DNA of 7,481 nt from Gammaproteobacteria bacterium (GTDB lineage Bacteria > Pseudomonadota > Gammaproteobacteria > Steroidobacterales > Rariloculaceae): NCBI GenBank assembly GCA_004357505.1, contig SMWC01000121.1, forward strand, positions 1-7,481. Direction: 5' to 3'. Both the position numbers and the translations under genes were made by a program. Positions 6,327 through 7,481 of the stretch are shown here, piece by piece. Position 1 is the first letter of the stretch. Each line of letters opens with the position of its first letter. The notes below the pieces were generated by a model, which was given only the letters and a program-made list of their open reading frames with translations, did not search any database and had not been told where the DNA came from.

Positions 6327-6411
6327 CTCCGGAAACCGACTTGGGGAGTGGCGTACAGATTGACAACTGAACGTTGTCAACCTCAAGGGGCGTCCCCAAA
6401 CGCCCCTTTTT
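6326..6411 (+). ncRNA. Candidate small structured RNA or leader/attenuator
   Basis: About 86 nt run from a consensus -10 box to an intrinsic terminator with no plausible ORF. Three stem-loops are visible: (1) CACTCC (6325-6330) with GGAGTG (6345-6350), loop GGAAACCGACTTGG; (2) TTGACAAC (6360-6367) with GTTGTCAA (6373-6380), a perfect 8-bp stem with loop TGAAC; (3) the terminator at 6385-6411. In addition, TTGGGGA (6341-6347) is exactly complementary to TCCCCAA in the terminator loop (6393-6399), allowing a pseudoknot or an alternative fold. It may be a free sRNA, or a 5' leader regulating the dehydrogenase that starts about 85 nt downstream on the same strand. I do not recognise an Rfam family. 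Confidence 0.5.
6385..6411 (+). terminator. Rho-independent terminator
   Basis: GGGGCG (6387-6392) pairs with CGCCCC (6401-6406), extended by AA/TT, with an 8-nt loop TCCCCAAA and a run of five T (6407-6411). It ends the candidate RNA from 6326 and could also end read-through from terC. An alternative hairpin GGGG-CGT-CCCC uses the same 5' arm and would exclude the terminator stem. Confidence 0.85.
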
Positions 6412-6496
6412 CTTGCCGGTAACTCCTGTACGGGCGGATTCTGCTCGTTTCCCGCGTATAGTAATTTATGGTGATATAAGAACGACATAAATCGCC

Positions 6497-7481
6497 ATGC
6501 GCTATAACAGCGCAGGTCGCTGTGTTCTGTTAAGTCTTGTTGGGCCACTAGTGTCATTGAGCTTGCGAGCAAAACCACGAGTTTGCATCTATATTCCGAT
6601 CGACGAATCGGGGGAATCTCATCGGTTGATCGAGGCGGCCGGCTGCGAGTTGGTTCTCGGCGACGGATCCTGGCGCAGCGGAATCGATCGGGACAGCTTA
6701 CTTGAGATCGCCCAGGGCGCCGATGCGCTCATGGGCACCACGATCAAGCGCAGGCCGATAGAACGCTCGTTTCTCGAGCAGCTTCCGAACCTACGCATCA
6801 TCTCCAAGTATTCGATCGGTGTTGAGGATGTGGATCTGGAAGCCGCCACGGAGATCGGCGTCCTGGTCACGCATTGCCCGACCGAAGCCAATTGGGGTGG
6901 CGTCGCCGAAGGAACTATCGCGTTCATACTCGCGCTATTAAAGCGGATCAGGGAGCGGGATCGACACGTCAAGGAAGGCGGTTGGCGAGATCCTTCCTTG
7001 CTGGGCACCTATCTCGGCGCACGCCAGGACGGCCACCCCGGGATCACCGTAGGGATTATCGGTCTGGGTCGGATCGGCGCGCGCGTGGCGGATTTACTGG
7101 CGCCTTGGCAGGTGCGACTTCTGGCCTGCGATCCGTACGTGAGCGAGGCTCAATTCGTCCACCATAACGCCCGCCGAGTGAATTTGGAGACGCTGCTAGC
7201 GGAATCCGATGTCGTCTCACTGCACTGTAATCTGACTTCTGAGACGCGGGGGCTGATCGGCCGGACGCGGTTGGCGCTGATGAAACCGTCCGCGTTGTTG
7301 ATCAATACCTCCCGTGGTCCAGTGGTAGATGTCGACGCGCTGTGTGACGCGCTGGCGGAAGGAAAACTGGCGGGCGCGGCATTGGACGTGTTGCCCCAGG
7401 AACCGCCACAGGCAGACGATCGGATCCGCAGTATGGGCGACAAGGTACTGCTCTGCCCGCATATGGTCAGTGCGAATAGTC
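6497..7481 (+). CDS. D-isomer-specific 2-hydroxyacid dehydrogenase (SerA-like; C-terminus cut by window edge)
   Basis: A cytoplasmic NAD(P)-dependent dehydrogenase interconverting a 2-keto acid and a D-2-hydroxy acid; the 3-phosphoglycerate dehydrogenase SerA is a well-known relative. The N-terminal substrate-binding part includes IISKYSIGVEDVDLEAATEI. The Rossmann motif is VGIIGLGRIGARVA (G189, G191, G194, counting from ATG 6497). The catalytic triad is visible as R273 (NTSRGPVVD), E302 (DVLPQEPP) and H322 (CPHMVSAN), with spacings close to SerA. 328 complete codons lie in the window; the end is missing, so an ACT domain cannot be assessed. The start is uncertain. ATG 6497 is the first start after an in-frame stop, but it lacks a good ribosome site and gives about 25 extra N-terminal residues; GTG 6551, TTG 6557 or TTG 6563 would begin nearer to the family's usual KPRVxIY start. 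The substrate is unknown. Confidence 0.9.
   Translation, partial: MRYNSAGRCVLLSLVGPLVSLSLRAKPRVCIYIPIDESGESHRLIEAAGCELVLGDGSWRSGIDRDSLLEIAQGADALMGTTIKRRPIERSFLEQLPNLRIISKYSIGVEDVDLEAATEIGVLVTHCPTEANWGGVAEGTIAFILALLKRIRERDRHVKEGGWRDPSLLGTYLGARQDGHPGITVGIIGLGRIGARVADLLAPWQVRLLACDPYVSEAQFVHHNARRVNLETLLAESDVVSLHCNLTSETRGLIGRTRLALMKPSALLINTSRGPVVDVDALCDALAEGKLAGAALDVLPQEPPQADDRIRSMGDKVLLCPHMVSANS

Noticed and set aside
6499..6513. Small hairpin GCGCT-ATAAC-AGCGC overlapping the dehydrogenase ATG
   Set aside because: A 5-bp stem is easily found by chance and the start codon itself is uncertain.

Overview
The window looks like chromosomal DNA of a Gram-negative bacterium, most likely a gammaproteobacterium and possibly from an environmental or metagenomic source. 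The grounds are an outer-membrane TonB-dependent receptor with an EEIIVEA-type TonB box, a secreted Met-zincin protease, a TerC/YjbE membrane protein, sigma70-like and Rho-independent signals, and moderate GC (judged by eye, not counted). I see no mobile element, phage gene, CRISPR array, rRNA or tRNA. The lineage assignment is inference.

Layout. Positions 1-2059 (minus strand) hold almost all of a TonB-dependent receptor; only the last stretch of its C-terminus falls outside the window. A 250-bp divergent intergenic region (2060-2309) follows. In it a bipartite motif (CARTCCGCTAG, then TTGCG, then exactly 20 nt, then TGATAC) occurs once in front of each divergent gene, oriented towards that gene. 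On the plus strand, 2310-2729 encodes a 139-residue exported protein made mostly of six tandem TonB-box-like segments (xEEIVVTAxAP), and a strong terminator follows at 2750-2793. Convergent to it, 2836-5397 (minus) encodes a large exported zinc protease of the DUF5118/DUF5117/Met-zincin family. Divergent from the protease, 5534-6175 (plus) encodes a TerC/YjbE-family membrane protein. The 321-bp region 6176-6496 contains a perfect TATAAT box inside a dyad, followed by about 86 nt with three stem-loops, the last a clear intrinsic terminator; this is a candidate small RNA or leader/attenuator. From about 6497 to beyond the end (plus) runs a D-isomer-specific 2-hydroxyacid dehydrogenase (SerA-like fold).

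The most interesting unit is 1-2729. The receptor has one TonB box of its own. The neighbouring small periplasmic protein is essentially an array of TonB boxes, and the two genes share a duplicated regulatory motif. I infer that they are co-regulated and that the array protein binds the periplasmic domain of TonB (as a competitor, buffer or scaffold) or otherwise modulates receptor energisation. The adjacent protease could act on peptides or proteins in the same envelope compartment, but only proximity links it. The TerC protein and the dehydrogenase have no evident functional tie to this unit.
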